Shown one piece after another: positions 33,209 to 42,798 of a stretch of 64,000 nucleotides of DNA. Numbering within the stretch: position 1 is the first letter of the stretch; each line of letters starts with the position of its first letter. The position numbers and the translations under genes are program-made. Location of the stretch: assembly GCA_964552795.1 (NCBI GenBank), contig CAZKIO010000004.1, forward strand, positions 82,851-146,850. The letters run 5' to 3'. The DNA comes from JAEUHZ01 sp964552795. GTDB lineage: Bacteria; Planctomycetota; UBA1135; GCA-002686595. A model generated the notes under the pieces. The model was not told the origin of the DNA, did no database searches, and saw nothing but the letters and a program-made list of their open reading frames with translations.

Positions 33209-33408
33209 CGCGGGGGGGGGCGCGGTCACTCCCCGCCGTTGTACCAACCCCGCTGCGCGGCCCGCATCCGGGGCTCGCGGGCTTTGACGCGCCCCGAACC
33301 CGCCCATCCCCCCCTGTCGGTCGACAGTTCTGTATCCTCGCGGGACGGTGGCGGACGGCGCGGACACCGCGCGGCCGCCCCGCGATTCCACCGAGAACAG
33401 GAGCCCAC
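33209..33408. promoter_or_regulatory. Divergent intergenic region, EgtB/SenA-like enzyme / redoxin
   Basis: This 200-base gap lies between outward-facing genes. On the plus side an inverted repeat CTGTCG-GT-CGACAG (33314-33327) is followed by TGTATCCT (33331-33338), an extended -10-like element, but no good -35 is seen. The G9 tract is on the other side. Confidence 0.35.
33212..33220. repeat. G9/C9 tract immediately upstream of the EgtB/SenA-like start
   Basis: Nine G on the plus strand (nine C on the coding strand) end 4 bases before the ATG at 33208, exactly where a ribosome binding site would be expected. If the GTG at 33232 is the true start, the tract is coding (Pro-Pro-Pro) and slippage would shift frame. 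Confidence 0.8.
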
Positions 33409-34065
33409 ATGAAGCAATTCCGCATCCTGCTCGCCTCGATCGGCGCCGTCGCGCTGGTCGGAATGGCGAGCGCCCTGCCCGCGGATCAGGAGAAGCGCGG
33501 CGACAAGCCGCCGACGCCCGTCGAGGATCCCAAGCCCGAGGCGCCCAAGGCGGTCATCGGCAAGGCCGCGCCCGACTTCGAGCTGAAGAGCTTGGACGGC
33601 AAGACCGTCAAGCTCTCCGACCACAAGGGCAAGATCGTGGTGCTGGAGTGGTTCGATCCGACGTGCCCGGCGTGCAACTGGGCCTACGGCGAGAAGGGCC
33701 CGCTGGCCACGCTGCCCGGGCGCCTCAAGGAGCAGGGCGTCGTGTGGCTCGCGGTCAACTCGGCCGGCGCCGACTTCAAGGGCTCCGACCAGAAGAAGAA
33801 CGAGGACTTCGTCGAGAAGTACAAGATGAAGAGCCCGATCCTCTTCGACACGAAGGGCGAGGTCGGCCGCACCTACGGCGCCAAGACGACGCCGCACATG
33901 TACGTGATCGACGCCAAGGGCGTGCTGGCCTACCAGGGCGCGCTCGACAACGCGCCGATGGGCAAGCTCGACGACGAGAAGCACATCGCGTACGTCGAGG
34001 AGGCGGTCAAGGCCCTCAAGGAGGGCAAGAAGATCGAGACGACCGAGACCCGGTCCTACGGTTGA
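33409..34065 (+). CDS. Exported thiol redoxin (TlpA/AhpC-TSA type)
   Basis: The 218-residue product has a signal peptide (MKQFRILLASIGAVALVGMASA), a Lys/Pro-rich linker (25-48) and a thioredoxin-fold redoxin domain. KAAPDFELKSLDGKTVKLS is the family entry motif and WFDPTCPAC holds the redox pair Cys86/Cys89; TTPHMYVID carries the cis-proline. It is probably a periplasmic thiol-disulfide protein or peroxide reductase. The ATG at 33409 is preceded by AACAGGAG. The gene is followed by two hairpins, the second a good terminator. Confidence 0.9.
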   Translation: MKQFRILLASIGAVALVGMASALPADQEKRGDKPPTPVEDPKPEAPKAVIGKAAPDFELKSLDGKTVKLSDHKGKIVVLEWFDPTCPACNWAYGEKGPLATLPGRLKEQGVVWLAVNSAGADFKGSDQKKNEDFVEKYKMKSPILFDTKGEVGRTYGAKTTPHMYVIDAKGVLAYQGALDNAPMGKLDDEKHIAYVEEAVKALKEGKKIETTETRSYG

Positions 34066-34078
34066 AGGGTCAAGTACG

Positions 34079-34101
34079 CGAAGCAGTAGTTCACTGCTTC
34101 G
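34079..34101 (+). terminator. Perfect 9-bp hairpin after the redoxin gene
   Basis: CGAAGCAGT-AGTTC-ACTGCTTCG begins 14 bases after the redoxin stop. It has no T-run of its own and stands directly before the larger terminator hairpin, so it may stabilise the 3' end of the mRNA. Confidence 0.45.
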
Positions 34102-34106
34102 AGAAC

Positions 34107-34152
34107 CCGCGCGGCGCGGCTCCCGGACCGGGGGCGGCGCCGCGCGGCTTTT
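34107..34152 (+). terminator. Rho-independent terminator of the redoxin gene
   Basis: CCGCGCGGCGC (34107-34117) pairs with GCGCCGCGCGG (34137-34147), an 11-bp perfect stem, with an extra CCCGG/CCGGG stem in the loop, followed by CTTTT. It ends 18 bases before the start of the glycosyltransferase gene. Confidence 0.7.
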
Positions 34153-34170
34153 CCGGGGGACGCGGCTGGT

Positions 34171-35910
34171 ATGTTCCCGACCCGCGTGGCGCAGCGATCG
34201 ACGGTGACGGACCCGCGCGGGACTTGGATCCCGCTGCTGGCGATCTTCCTGGTCGCCTGGGGCACGCGGCTGCTGTTCCTGTGGAGCTCGCCCGACCGCG
34301 CGTGGCCGCACTCGATCCTGTACGAGGGTGACGCGCCGGTCTGGGTCGAATGGGCGCGCGAGCTGGCGCGCGGCCGGCCCTTCGAGTTCGATCTGCCGCT
34401 CCGGGCACCGGGTGCGGCGTACCTGCTGCACTGGCTGGGCGGCGGGCTCGCGGGCGACGACTTCGTGCGCCTGAAGGTCGTGTGGTGCGCGGCGTCCGCG
34501 CTGACCTGCGCCCTCTTGTTCGCGGCGGTGCGCGACTCGCTCGGCGCGCGCACGGCCTGGATCGCGGGCGGCCTGTGCGCGTTTTCGTTCTCCGCCTACG
34601 TCCTCGCGACGTCCCTGAACAACGAGGCCTGGTACGGCCTGGGCGTCGTGGCTCTGGTCGCCGCGACGCAGCGCTTCCACGCTCGGCCGACGTGGTTCAC
34701 GGCCGCGGCGCTGGGGCTCCTGCACGGCGCGCTCACGCTGCTGCGCGCCGAGCACACGCTGCTGCTCGCGGCGATGCTGCTCTACGGACTCGCCCGAGGC
34801 CGGCGCGATGCGCGCACGATCGGTCCGCGCCTCGCGCTCGTGGCCGCCGTCGCGATCGCGACCTGCCTCCCGTGGAGCCTGCGCGGATCCGCCGCCGTCG
34901 AACGCTTCAACACGACGCTGCGGCGGCCGATTCCGTTCGCCCAGGTGAGCCCGCCCTGGGACGCGTCGGCGCGCGCGGCCCTCGACGAGCTGCCGGCGTT
35001 CGCCCGCGAGGGCTGCTTCCTGCACCTCAGCGATCTCGCGCGCGCGGCAGGCAAGGCCGTCGTCACGCGCGCCGACGTCGATGCCTTCTTTCGCGACACG
35101 TTCGGATACCGGCCCGAGCCGCTGTCGAGGTGGACACTGGTCTCGTCCAAGGGTGCGCTCGACTTCGCGCTCGCCAACCATCCCGGTTCGCGAGGAGGGT
35201 TCTCGCGCGCGGCGCTGGGCGACCGGTTCGATGCGGACCCCGAGTTCAGCTTCGGGCGACCGAGCCACCTCGAGCTCTACAACCACGGCCTGCGGATCGG
35301 GCTGGGGTGGATCGCCGCCGATCTCCCGGGCTGGTTCGCGCTCGCCGGCCGCAAGTTCGCGCGGTTCGCCGACGGCGCGACGCTGGGTTTCACCGCGTTC
35401 AACGTCCCGTGCGGACGCGAGGGGCAGCGCCGGCCGGTCGACATGTTCACGCGCGCTGCGGGTGCCTGCGGCGCGTTCCAGTTCCTCGCGGTCGCCGTGA
35501 TCCTCGCCGGCATCGCGCTCGCCGTGCGACGCGGTATCGCCGGGATCTGGCTGGTGATCGTCGCCTACAAGCTCGCGGTCACGCTCCTGTTCTACGGCTA
35601 CGCGCGCCAGGCGGCGTCGATCCAGCCCGCCTTCCTCGTGTTCGCCGCGCTCGCGCTGTCAACGCTGTGGATGGCGCTGGAAGCGCGCGCGCCGTGGTTG
35701 CGCGCGCACGCCGCGCGCATCGGCTGCGCGCTGGTCGGGGCCGCGCTCGCGCTCGAGATCTCCGCGTTCGCCGCGCGGCCGGGCACCGCGATCACCGCAC
35801 ATCCCGCGGACCCCGCGACGCGCCTGCTCACGCGGCCCGAGTGGGGACCCACGGCGTTCACGACCCACGGCTCGATCCACGTGGTGCGACCTGCAGCCGC
35901 TCCTCGCTGA
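34171..35910 (+). CDS. GT39/PMT-like integral membrane glycosyltransferase
   Basis: The 579-residue protein has about ten membrane spans and an Asp-containing first extracytoplasmic loop (LYEGDAPVWVEWARELARG), as in dolichyl- or polyprenyl-phosphate-sugar-dependent GT-C enzymes (ArnT/PMT type), where an acidic residue after the first span is catalytic. Later spans include LLHGALTLLRAEHTLLLAAM and IAGIWLVIVAYKLAVTLLFY. It would transfer a sugar from a lipid carrier to an acceptor on the outer face. Sequence alone does not name the substrate. The ATG at 34171 is the first after the terminator; MTDPRG-like starts further in are possible. Confidence 0.75.
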   Translation: MFPTRVAQRSTVTDPRGTWIPLLAIFLVAWGTRLLFLWSSPDRAWPHSILYEGDAPVWVEWARELARGRPFEFDLPLRAPGAAYLLHWLGGGLAGDDFVRLKVVWCAASALTCALLFAAVRDSLGARTAWIAGGLCAFSFSAYVLATSLNNEAWYGLGVVALVAATQRFHARPTWFTAAALGLLHGALTLLRAEHTLLLAAMLLYGLARGRRDARTIGPRLALVAAVAIATCLPWSLRGSAAVERFNTTLRRPIPFAQVSPPWDASARAALDELPAFAREGCFLHLSDLARAAGKAVVTRADVDAFFRDTFGYRPEPLSRWTLVSSKGALDFALANHPGSRGGFSRAALGDRFDADPEFSFGRPSHLELYNHGLRIGLGWIAADLPGWFALAGRKFARFADGATLGFTAFNVPCGREGQRRPVDMFTRAAGACGAFQFLAVAVILAGIALAVRRGIAGIWLVIVAYKLAVTLLFYGYARQAASIQPAFLVFAALALSTLWMALEARAPWLRAHAARIGCALVGAALALEISAFAARPGTAITAHPADPATRLLTRPEWGPTAFTTHGSIHVVRPAAAPR

Positions 35911-36041
35911 CCGCGGTCGCCGCGCGCCTCGACGCCCGGCACACGCCGCCCCCACGTCGCAGCGTGCCGACGCGGGCAACGCCGGGCGGTCTGCCGCGCG
36001 CGCGCGCGGGGTCCGTGTCGCGCGCCGGAGAAGCCGGATGG

Positions 36042-36073
36042 GCAGGATTGGAATCCTGCTGTAGGTTGCAACC
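36042..36073. promoter_or_regulatory. Two adjacent palindromes upstream of the CHRD protein gene
   Basis: GCAGGATT-GG-AATCCTGC (36042-36059) and GGTTGCAACC (36064-36073) lie 73-104 bases before the ATG at 36146, within the 235-base gap after the glycosyltransferase gene. They may be operator sites or a terminator hairpin for the upstream gene; no T-run follows. Confidence 0.3.
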
Positions 36074-36145
36074 GGTTTGCGCCCCGGCTACCGACAAGCT
36101 TCGGAGCGGCAAGCGAGCTTCCTCGCAGCCCAGCACGATACACAC

Positions 36146-38395
36146 ATGCATGTCCGTTCCAAGCTGCTCCCGCTGGCCTGTGCGGTCACGACGGCCATCC
36201 TCTCCGCCCAGAACGCGAGCCAGACCGGCCCGCACGCGCCCACCACGCCGCTCGCCGCGTCGCCCGTGCGGTCCACGCCGCAACCGGCCGGCGGGACATT
36301 CGCCGCGAGTTCCAGCCCGGGCCGCGTCTCCGCTCTGTTCACCAATATCGCGACCAGCCCCACATCGGATGTTCCCGGCCTCCCGGGCGTGAAGTTCACG
36401 TCCGGCTCCGGCAGAACGACCTTCGATCGTCCCTGGGTCAGCCCGAACGGGATGCACTGGGCGATCCGCGCCGACACGCCGCTCGCCACGTCCGAGGACA
36501 GCGTTCTGATGGTCAACGGCACGCTCGCCATGCGCGAGGGTACGCCCTGCCCCTTTGCCGTGACCACCGGCAACTTCGGCCAGACCGATAGACGCATCGG
36601 CATCAACGACAACGGCGATTACGCATTCTTCACGAACACGACCGAGGCGGCCAACGACGACTACATCGTCAAGGTCACGGCAGGTTCGACCTACACGATC
36701 ATCGCCCAGGAGGGCGCGGCGATCCCGGCATTGGCGGGCGCGACCTACGACGACGACCTCGACAGCATCACGCTGCTGGCCGACGGGCGTGTGGCGTTCC
36801 GAGCCGACCTGATCGACGGCCCGGGCGTCGTCACGACGGCCGACGACGAGGTGTTCATCCTCGACAACTTGCTCTACGCACGCGGGGGCATCACCGTCCC
36901 GTCCATGCAGTCCGGCGGAGCCACGGTGACGTGGGAGAACTTCACTTTCGAGCGCTCATGGGTCTCCCCCGACGGCCTAAGCGTACTGATCGACGGCGAC
37001 CTCCTGGGCACAACCAACGACGACGTGACTGTCTACAACGGCAATGTCGTGATCCAGGAAGGCTTCCCGATCCCCGGCACGGCCTTCACCAGCGCGGTAG
37101 TTTCGGACGGCCCGGACGAGGTCGGCATGGACGCCGCCGGCCGCTGGCTGGCGCGCGGTAACAACGCCGACAGGCAGGACTGGGTCGTGCGGAACGGCGT
37201 CGTGTTGGCCAAGACCGACGATCCGATCGGTATCACGGACGAGCGCATCGTGCTCACCGGCACGCTGAGCGAGGCACAGGAAGTCCCGCCCTCGGGTTCG
37301 GCCGGCACCGGGACGGTGTCGATCCTGGTCGACACGGCGACCAACTCCATCACGTTCGACATCGTGATGACGAACCTCGCCGGCATCCAGACCGGCGCGC
37401 ACATCCACGGCCCGGCAGCGGCCGGCGCCAATGCAGGCGTGCTGTACTCGCTACCCGTGGGCAAGGTCCAGTCGGGCGTGATCACCTACGGCGAAGCCCA
37501 TGAGGACTGGATCCTGAGCGGCCTGACCTACGTCAACATCCACACCAACCTGTTCCCCGGCGGCGCGATCCGGTGCCAGCTCGTGCCGACGCCCGAGACG
37601 TGGGACGACGAGGACTTCTCCGACGGCTTCTTCGCGTTCGCGAGCAACGCCGCGGGCGACTACCTGGTCGCGGGCCTCTCTAATGCGCCCGGCCTCGCCA
37701 ACGGCGTGATCGTGCTCAACGGCACGCACGTGATCCTGCGCGAGAACGATCCGGTCGACATCGACGGTAACGGCCTGTTCGACGACGATGCATTCTACAA
37801 CCTGTTCGGCAACGACGCCTTCGTGCTGCTGGAGGATGGGACCGTGTACTTCACGGCCACGCTGCGCAACGGCGCGGGGACGGCCTTCGCGCAGGGCGTG
37901 TTCCGGCGCCAGGGCGGCAACCTTCAGCGCACCCTGTGCTACGGCGACGGCAGCGGCACGGCCTGCCCGTGCGGCAACAACAGCGCGGTCGGGACCAACT
38001 CGGGCTGCCTGAACTCGCTCGGGCTGGGCGGCAAGGTCGACGCCTCGGGCATCGCCAGCATCGGGTCCGATTCGCTGACGCTCCTGGGCTCGAACATGCC
38101 CAACAGCTCGGCGCTGTACTTCCAGGGCACGGCCCCCTCGGCGGGCGGCGCGGGCGCGATGTTCGGCGACGGACTGCGCTGCGCGGCCGGCACGGTCATC
38201 CGCCTGAAGACCGTGACCAACGTCGGCGGCCTCTCGCAGTATCCGCAGGCGGGCGACCTGAGCATCTCGGTCCGCGGCATGGTCGCCACGCCCGGCGACC
38301 GCTACTACCAGGTCTGGTACCGCAACGCGGCCGCGTTCTGCACGGTCAGCACCTTCAACCTGACGAACGCGGTGCGGGCCACCTGGGGCCTGTGA
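36146..38395 (+). CDS. Exported CHRD-domain protein with Cys-rich C-terminal domain
   Basis: The 749-residue product begins MHVRSKLLPLACAVTTAILSAQ, a signal peptide. Residues about 60-365 are repeated beta units of the kind WVSPNGMHWAIRADT and ADGRVAFRADLID. A CHRD domain follows at about 369-478 (LTGTLSEAQEVPPSGSAG...GAHIHGPAAAGANAG...HTNLFPGGAIRC). The last 150 residues are the shared C-terminal domain: CYGDGSGTACPCGNNS, FGDGLRCAAGTVIRL, QVWYRNAAAFC and TFNLTN. It is probably cell-surface or secreted. The ATG at 36146 is chosen over an upstream alternative because it gives the signal peptide directly. A stem-loop follows the stop. Confidence 0.85.
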   Translation: MHVRSKLLPLACAVTTAILSAQNASQTGPHAPTTPLAASPVRSTPQPAGGTFAASSSPGRVSALFTNIATSPTSDVPGLPGVKFTSGSGRTTFDRPWVSPNGMHWAIRADTPLATSEDSVLMVNGTLAMREGTPCPFAVTTGNFGQTDRRIGINDNGDYAFFTNTTEAANDDYIVKVTAGSTYTIIAQEGAAIPALAGATYDDDLDSITLLADGRVAFRADLIDGPGVVTTADDEVFILDNLLYARGGITVPSMQSGGATVTWENFTFERSWVSPDGLSVLIDGDLLGTTNDDVTVYNGNVVIQEGFPIPGTAFTSAVVSDGPDEVGMDAAGRWLARGNNADRQDWVVRNGVVLAKTDDPIGITDERIVLTGTLSEAQEVPPSGSAGTGTVSILVDTATNSITFDIVMTNLAGIQTGAHIHGPAAAGANAGVLYSLPVGKVQSGVITYGEAHEDWILSGLTYVNIHTNLFPGGAIRCQLVPTPETWDDEDFSDGFFAFASNAAGDYLVAGLSNAPGLANGVIVLNGTHVILRENDPVDIDGNGLFDDDAFYNLFGNDAFVLLEDGTVYFTATLRNGAGTAFAQGVFRRQGGNLQRTLCYGDGSGTACPCGNNSAVGTNSGCLNSLGLGGKVDASGIASIGSDSLTLLGSNMPNSSALYFQGTAPSAGGAGAMFGDGLRCAAGTVIRLKTVTNVGGLSQYPQAGDLSISVRGMVATPGDRYYQVWYRNAAAFCTVSTFNLTNAVRATWGL

Positions 38396-38400
38396 GGGTG

Positions 38401-38432
38401 CGCGGTCGCCGGCCTGCGCGCCGGTGACCGCG
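38401..38432 (+). terminator. 13-bp hairpin after the CHRD gene
   Basis: CGCGGTCGCCGGC (38401-38413) pairs with GCCGGTGACCGCG (38420-38432) with one G-T wobble and a 6-base loop, 6 bases after the stop. No T-run follows, so it is a probable but incomplete terminator. Confidence 0.4.
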
Positions 38433-38539
38433 AGCGAACGCTGGCGCCGGCCGCTGCGAGCGCGCGCGAGCAAACCGTCGGCACCGAGCGAAACGACCGA
38501 GCGGGAGGCGGATATGCTGGCCCGCACGGAGGTGCACTC

Positions 38540-40207
38540 ATGCTACGCACGCGGACGATCCTGATCCTGGCTGCCACCCTCGCGCCGATCTCGGAGGCCG
38601 CTGCGCAGGACTTCACTCCGCGCCGGCTGCTGGGCAGCGCGCTGCTCGACCCCGGCACCACGCCGCCTCCGCTGGTGCTGCGGTGCGTCGCGGGCGAGTT
38701 CACACAGGACGCACGCCCCGACGCCGCGATCCTCGTCGGCGGAGTCGTGCACCTGGTCTGGGCTCCCGGCGGATACGAGGCGCTGCCCGCGATCGCCACG
38801 GGAGCGAGCGGCCTGGCTGCGGTGCGCGGGATCGGCTCCCTCGGCGGCGACGGGTTGGTCTCGCTTGGCGCGGCGGGGCTCCGCAAGCACGTGTTCCAGC
38901 CTTCGGCGGGGACCTTCGCGGAAACGACCGTGGGATCCGGCGCGTGGATCGGCGCAAGCCGGCTGGGCTCCGCCGACCTGGACACGGCCGGCGCTGACGA
39001 CGTCTTCGCGCTCACGACCGGCGGCACGGGCGTCGTGATGCTCACCGGCCTCGCGGGCGCGAGTCCACAGGAGACCTCGTTCACGCTCCCCGCGCCCGCC
39101 AACGACCTGCGCGCGGTCGACTGGGTCGGGACACCCGCGCGTGAAATCGCCGTCCTGACTGGAACGACGGTGACGATCCACCGCCTCGGCGGCCTGACCG
39201 TGGCCGGATTCGGCCTGGCCGGGCCGGTCAGTGCCTGGACCGTGCTGCGCCGCACCGCCACCGGCAGCGAGCGCCTCGCCTTCGTCGTTCGCAGCGGCGG
39301 ACAGGACGTTCTGCAGGTTGCCGCGCACGGCACGGCCCTCGCCTCGTATCCGCTGGGCGCCCAGGGCGTCGTCACGCTGGCGGCACGCGACATCGACCTG
39401 GACGGCGACGACGATCTCATCGCGACGCGCAGCTCGTCCGGTCACGCCCTGCTGCTGTACCGGCAGGCCGACGGCTCGTTCTTCCTCGGCACAGGCGGCT
39501 CCGGCGAGATCGACCTGGGTGCCGGCCCGGCGGCGGGCGACCCGGGCACCGCCGGCATCGCGTTCGCGGATTTCGACGGCGACGGCGACCATGACCTGCT
39601 CGCACCGGTGCCCGCGCTGGACGCCCTGAGCCTGGTCGAGAACCGCCTGCTCGACGCGGCCCTGGCCCGGCCGGGACTCTCCGCGCGCGCGTTCGTCGAG
39701 AACCTCGACAGCGGAGCGGTGCACGTCGAGCTCGAGTTGCAGGCTCCCGCCGTGACCCTGGCCGGGGCCACGCACGTCGAGCTCACGGCGTGGCGTCAGA
39801 CGCAGGCTGCCAACGGGCCGCAGCGCGTGGCCTTTGCACGGGTCCTGGTGCCAGGCGGCAGTTGGCCGCTCACCACGAACCTCGACTTCGACAACCTGGC
39901 CGGAGCCGAGCTGCTGCACGAGATCGAGGCACGCCAGGTCGTGGCGGACGCCGCGGGCGACGTGATCACGGCCGCTCCGTCGTCCTTCGCGTGCTTCAGC
40001 GTCTCGCTGCCGCTGCTCGAGGCCTTCGCCGTGAACCTCGGCCTGCCCTACGCTTCGATCGTGGTGTTCGTGCCGTACTTCACGCTGCCCATGGTGCCCG
40101 GTGGCGGGGATTCGCGGCTGGACACGGGCATCGTTCCGCTCGGCGACGTGCCCAAGTTCGAAGACGATCCCGAGGACAAGGTGCCCGATCCCAAGCCGGA
40201 CGGCTAA
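38540..40207 (+). CDS. Exported FG-GAP/VCBS-like repeat protein
   Basis: The 555-residue protein has a signal peptide (MLRTRTILILAATLAPISEAAA) and beta-propeller-type repeats. Two clear calcium-binding-like loops are present: DIDLDGDDDLI (about residue 287) and DFDGDGDHDLL (about residue 347), the FG-GAP/VCBS pattern. The C-terminal 120 residues are hydrophobic in part and end in an acidic tail (KFEDDPEDKVPDPKPDG). It lacks the Cys-rich C-terminal domain of its neighbours. The ATG at 38540 has a near-perfect GGAGGTG ribosome binding site. It is probably a secreted or surface protein, and it is convergent with the CHAT operon. Confidence 0.82.
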   Translation: MLRTRTILILAATLAPISEAAAQDFTPRRLLGSALLDPGTTPPPLVLRCVAGEFTQDARPDAAILVGGVVHLVWAPGGYEALPAIATGASGLAAVRGIGSLGGDGLVSLGAAGLRKHVFQPSAGTFAETTVGSGAWIGASRLGSADLDTAGADDVFALTTGGTGVVMLTGLAGASPQETSFTLPAPANDLRAVDWVGTPAREIAVLTGTTVTIHRLGGLTVAGFGLAGPVSAWTVLRRTATGSERLAFVVRSGGQDVLQVAAHGTALASYPLGAQGVVTLAARDIDLDGDDDLIATRSSSGHALLLYRQADGSFFLGTGGSGEIDLGAGPAAGDPGTAGIAFADFDGDGDHDLLAPVPALDALSLVENRLLDAALARPGLSARAFVENLDSGAVHVELELQAPAVTLAGATHVELTAWRQTQAANGPQRVAFARVLVPGGSWPLTTNLDFDNLAGAELLHEIEARQVVADAAGDVITAAPSSFACFSVSLPLLEAFAVNLGLPYASIVVFVPYFTLPMVPGGGDSRLDTGIVPLGDVPKFEDDPEDKVPDPKPDG

Positions 40208-42798
40208 CGGCGGACCGCCCGCCGGCGGACCAGCACGATGCACAGCAGCACGAGCACGCCGACGGCCGCCGCCGGCAACCAGTGACTCGCGTGCTTGCCG
40301 GATCCGGCAGCGGGCTGCGGCGGGGCGATCGCCGTCGGAGGTCCCAGCGGCGGCCGGTGGCCCAGACCCACGACCTCGACGCGGCCAAGCACCTGCGGTG
40401 CATGGCCCTGCTCCAGGAGGTGCACGCGCGCGCGGCGCAGCGCCTCCGCCGCGGGGAGCCGGTTCGCGGCACCCTCGAGCAGGGCGTGCGCCAGTGCGAC
40501 CCCCGTATCCACCGGCAGATCGGCGTGCGAGTGCACGACCGTGCGAGCTCCGGCCCGCAGCCATGCGCCGGCCAGGTTCGCGGGCAGGCCTTCGCCGCGC
40601 CGGCTCGGCCCGCTGGCACCTCGACAGCACAGCAGGAACACGGCGGGCGGCGCCGCCGCCGACTCGACCTCCTCGCACCCCAGGAGGTCGTGCGAAGCGT
40701 CCGCAGCCGAGGGGTCCGCAGAGAAGACCAGCACGGCCGGCCGCTCGCGCGCGGGATCCAGCGCTCCGTGCCCCAGGAAACACATGGCGTCGAACGTCTG
40801 CCAGCGCAACGCGAGCAGCGCGCTCCGAGTCGCGCCCGGGCCTTCCAGCAAGGTGCTGCGGTCCGGGCCGTGAACGGCGAGAACCCGCGTCCGGTCCCGC
40901 GGGCCGAACTCGAAGGCCTCCAGCATTCCAACGCGGCCGGTCGCGCGCGGCGAGGGTCGGGTGGCCGCGACGAACAGGAGATCGCGATCGCGCGCGACGT
41001 CGGCCGCCGCGGCGCGCGCGAGGTGCGGCCCCAGCGAGAGCGCGGGCAGCACGTCGAGCGCGTGGGACTCGCCCAGGCGCTCGCCGCTCGCGCCCGTCAG
41101 CAGGGCGAGCGGCACCTCGCCGAGAGCATCGAGGCCCAGCAGCGTGGCTCCGGTCCAGCCCTCCAACCGTGCAAGCACCGGGCCGGGCAACAGGAGGTCG
41201 CGCACCTCTCGCGCCACGTCCGGCCCGTCCCCCGTCCCCAGACGCGCCAGCCACCGCCGGCAGGCGGCGGCCAGGCGGATCCCCGGCTCCAGCGGCGCGC
41301 TGAGCACGCGCTCGCTGTCGAATGCGATCAGCACGCCGCTCTCGGGCCCGATGCACCACACGAGCGATCCCTGACCCGCGACGAGGAAGGCCTCGCGCAG
41401 GGCGCGGAGATCGGTCCGGGGCGCGTCGAGTGCGCGCACGAGCGCATTGGGGTGCTCGATCTCGAGCCAGGCAGCGAGCACCGCCTCGGGGCCGTCGAGC
41501 CGTTCCTCGAGGCGCAGCAGTTCGACCAGCAGCGCACGCCGCCGGTCCGGCTCGAGCCAGGCGTGCCCGCCGCCGCGCAACGGCAAGTGCGCCCATTCCT
41601 CGGCCTCGCGCGCGAGATGAACGCGCAGGTCGGAGCGCAGCGCCTCGCACACGGCACGCTCCGCGCCGGCGGAGATCGCCCGGCGCGCGCGCAGCGCCGC
41701 GACGTCGCCGCGCTCGGGCGCGTTCGGAGGGCAGTCCGCGAGCGCGGTCTCGGCTGCGTCGAGCAGGGCCTCGGCGGCCGCGTGCAGCCCTCCGCGCAGA
41801 TCGATCTCCGCCATGCGCAAGAGGAGCGCCGCCCGTTCGCGCGGGTGGACGTCCGGGTCGTCCGCCGCCGCGCGCAAACGCTCGCGCGCGTCCCCGGCGA
41901 TCGACGGGTCCGTGCGCGCGAGCTGGGCGGCTGCGCGTGCCGCGGCCCCGCGGACGCTCGCGCGCCAGCGCGGGCGTGCGGCGATGAGCGGGTCCTCGTC
42001 GGCGAGCCGAGCAGCCTCGACGAACACGCCGCGCGAATCGCCGCGCAACAGGCCTAGTGAGATGCCATGCAACTTCGCGGCCAGGAGGTCGTCGGCCTCC
42101 ACGCCCGTGGCGGCATCGATCAACTCGCGCTCGCGCGCGAAGCACACGGCAGCCCGGTCCTTCAGGCCGATCTCGAGCCACAGGCTCCCGCGCAGGCCCG
42201 CGAGCCGCCAGTCGAGCGCCCGCCAGGCCGCGCCCTCGGGCCGGGCGCGCTCGGCCTCTCCCACGGTGGCCAGCGCGTCGCCGAGCCTGCCCAACTGACG
42301 CTCCGCCTCGGCCCGTGCGCGCAGCATGAAGGGCAGCGTCTTGCGCGCACGCGGCGCGTCCTCGAGCGTGCGAGCGATGATCTCGTGCGCGCGCTGTGCG
42401 CGGCCGACCTCCAGGAGCGCGTGCGCGGCCAGCAAACCTGCTCGCGCCTGGGCCTCGGACTGGGAGGCTCGTCGTGCGGCCTGTCGTGCGCGCTCGAACA
42501 GATCGACACGATCGTCCACCGAGATTCCGGCACCGGACTCGCCCGCCGCGGTCCATCCGGCGGCCAGTACGCGCCACTCATCCTTGCTCGGCGCGGCTCC
42601 TGCACCCTGCGCCAGCAGCGCGGCCTCGGCAGCCTGGCAGGCCTGCATCAGATCCTGCGTCAAGCGGGCCCGCTGCTCCGTGGGCGCGCGCTCGACCGCG
42701 GACACCAGTGCGCTCAGGTCGGCGCTGGTCTGCGCGCGCCCCGCCATCGGAAGCAGCAGGACGGCCAGGCTCGCGAGAGCCCGTATCGTGCGATTCAC
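40204..42798 (-). CDS. Exported CHAT-domain (caspase-like) protein with C-terminal membrane anchor
   Basis: The 864-residue protein has a signal peptide (ALASLAVLLLPMAGRAQ), a helical repeat region (30-480) and a C-terminal CHAT domain. The predicted caspase-type dyad is His677 in MCFLGHGALD and Cys725 in FLLCCRGASG, both present. The far C-terminus has a membrane span (LPAAAVGVLVLLCIVLV) followed by RRRAVRR, so the CHAT part would face outward, anchored at its end. Most CHAT proteins are cytoplasmic. The start is GTG at 42798 with AGGAAGAGG upstream, overlapping the anti-sigma stop as GTGA. As the third gene of a sigma/anti-sigma operon it is the likely effector or sensor. Confidence 0.85.
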   Translation of the reverse strand: MNRTIRALASLAVLLLPMAGRAQTSADLSALVSAVERAPTEQRARLTQDLMQACQAAEAALLAQGAGAAPSKDEWRVLAAGWTAAGESGAGISVDDRVDLFERARQAARRASQSEAQARAGLLAAHALLEVGRAQRAHEIIARTLEDAPRARKTLPFMLRARAEAERQLGRLGDALATVGEAERARPEGAAWRALDWRLAGLRGSLWLEIGLKDRAAVCFARERELIDAATGVEADDLLAAKLHGISLGLLRGDSRGVFVEAARLADEDPLIAARPRWRASVRGAAARAAAQLARTDPSIAGDARERLRAAADDPDVHPRERAALLLRMAEIDLRGGLHAAAEALLDAAETALADCPPNAPERGDVAALRARRAISAGAERAVCEALRSDLRVHLAREAEEWAHLPLRGGGHAWLEPDRRRALLVELLRLEERLDGPEAVLAAWLEIEHPNALVRALDAPRTDLRALREAFLVAGQGSLVWCIGPESGVLIAFDSERVLSAPLEPGIRLAAACRRWLARLGTGDGPDVAREVRDLLLPGPVLARLEGWTGATLLGLDALGEVPLALLTGASGERLGESHALDVLPALSLGPHLARAAAADVARDRDLLFVAATRPSPRATGRVGMLEAFEFGPRDRTRVLAVHGPDRSTLLEGPGATRSALLALRWQTFDAMCFLGHGALDPARERPAVLVFSADPSAADASHDLLGCEEVESAAAPPAVFLLCCRGASGPSRRGEGLPANLAGAWLRAGARTVVHSHADLPVDTGVALAHALLEGAANRLPAAEALRRARVHLLEQGHAPQVLGRVEVVGLGHRPPLGPPTAIAPPQPAAGSGKHASHWLPAAAVGVLVLLCIVLVRRRAVRR

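Noticed and set aside
38543..42577. 1344-codon minus-strand frame
   Set aside because: It overlaps the FG-GAP gene and part of the CHAT gene in a different frame and has only Arg/Gly/Ala-rich sequence.
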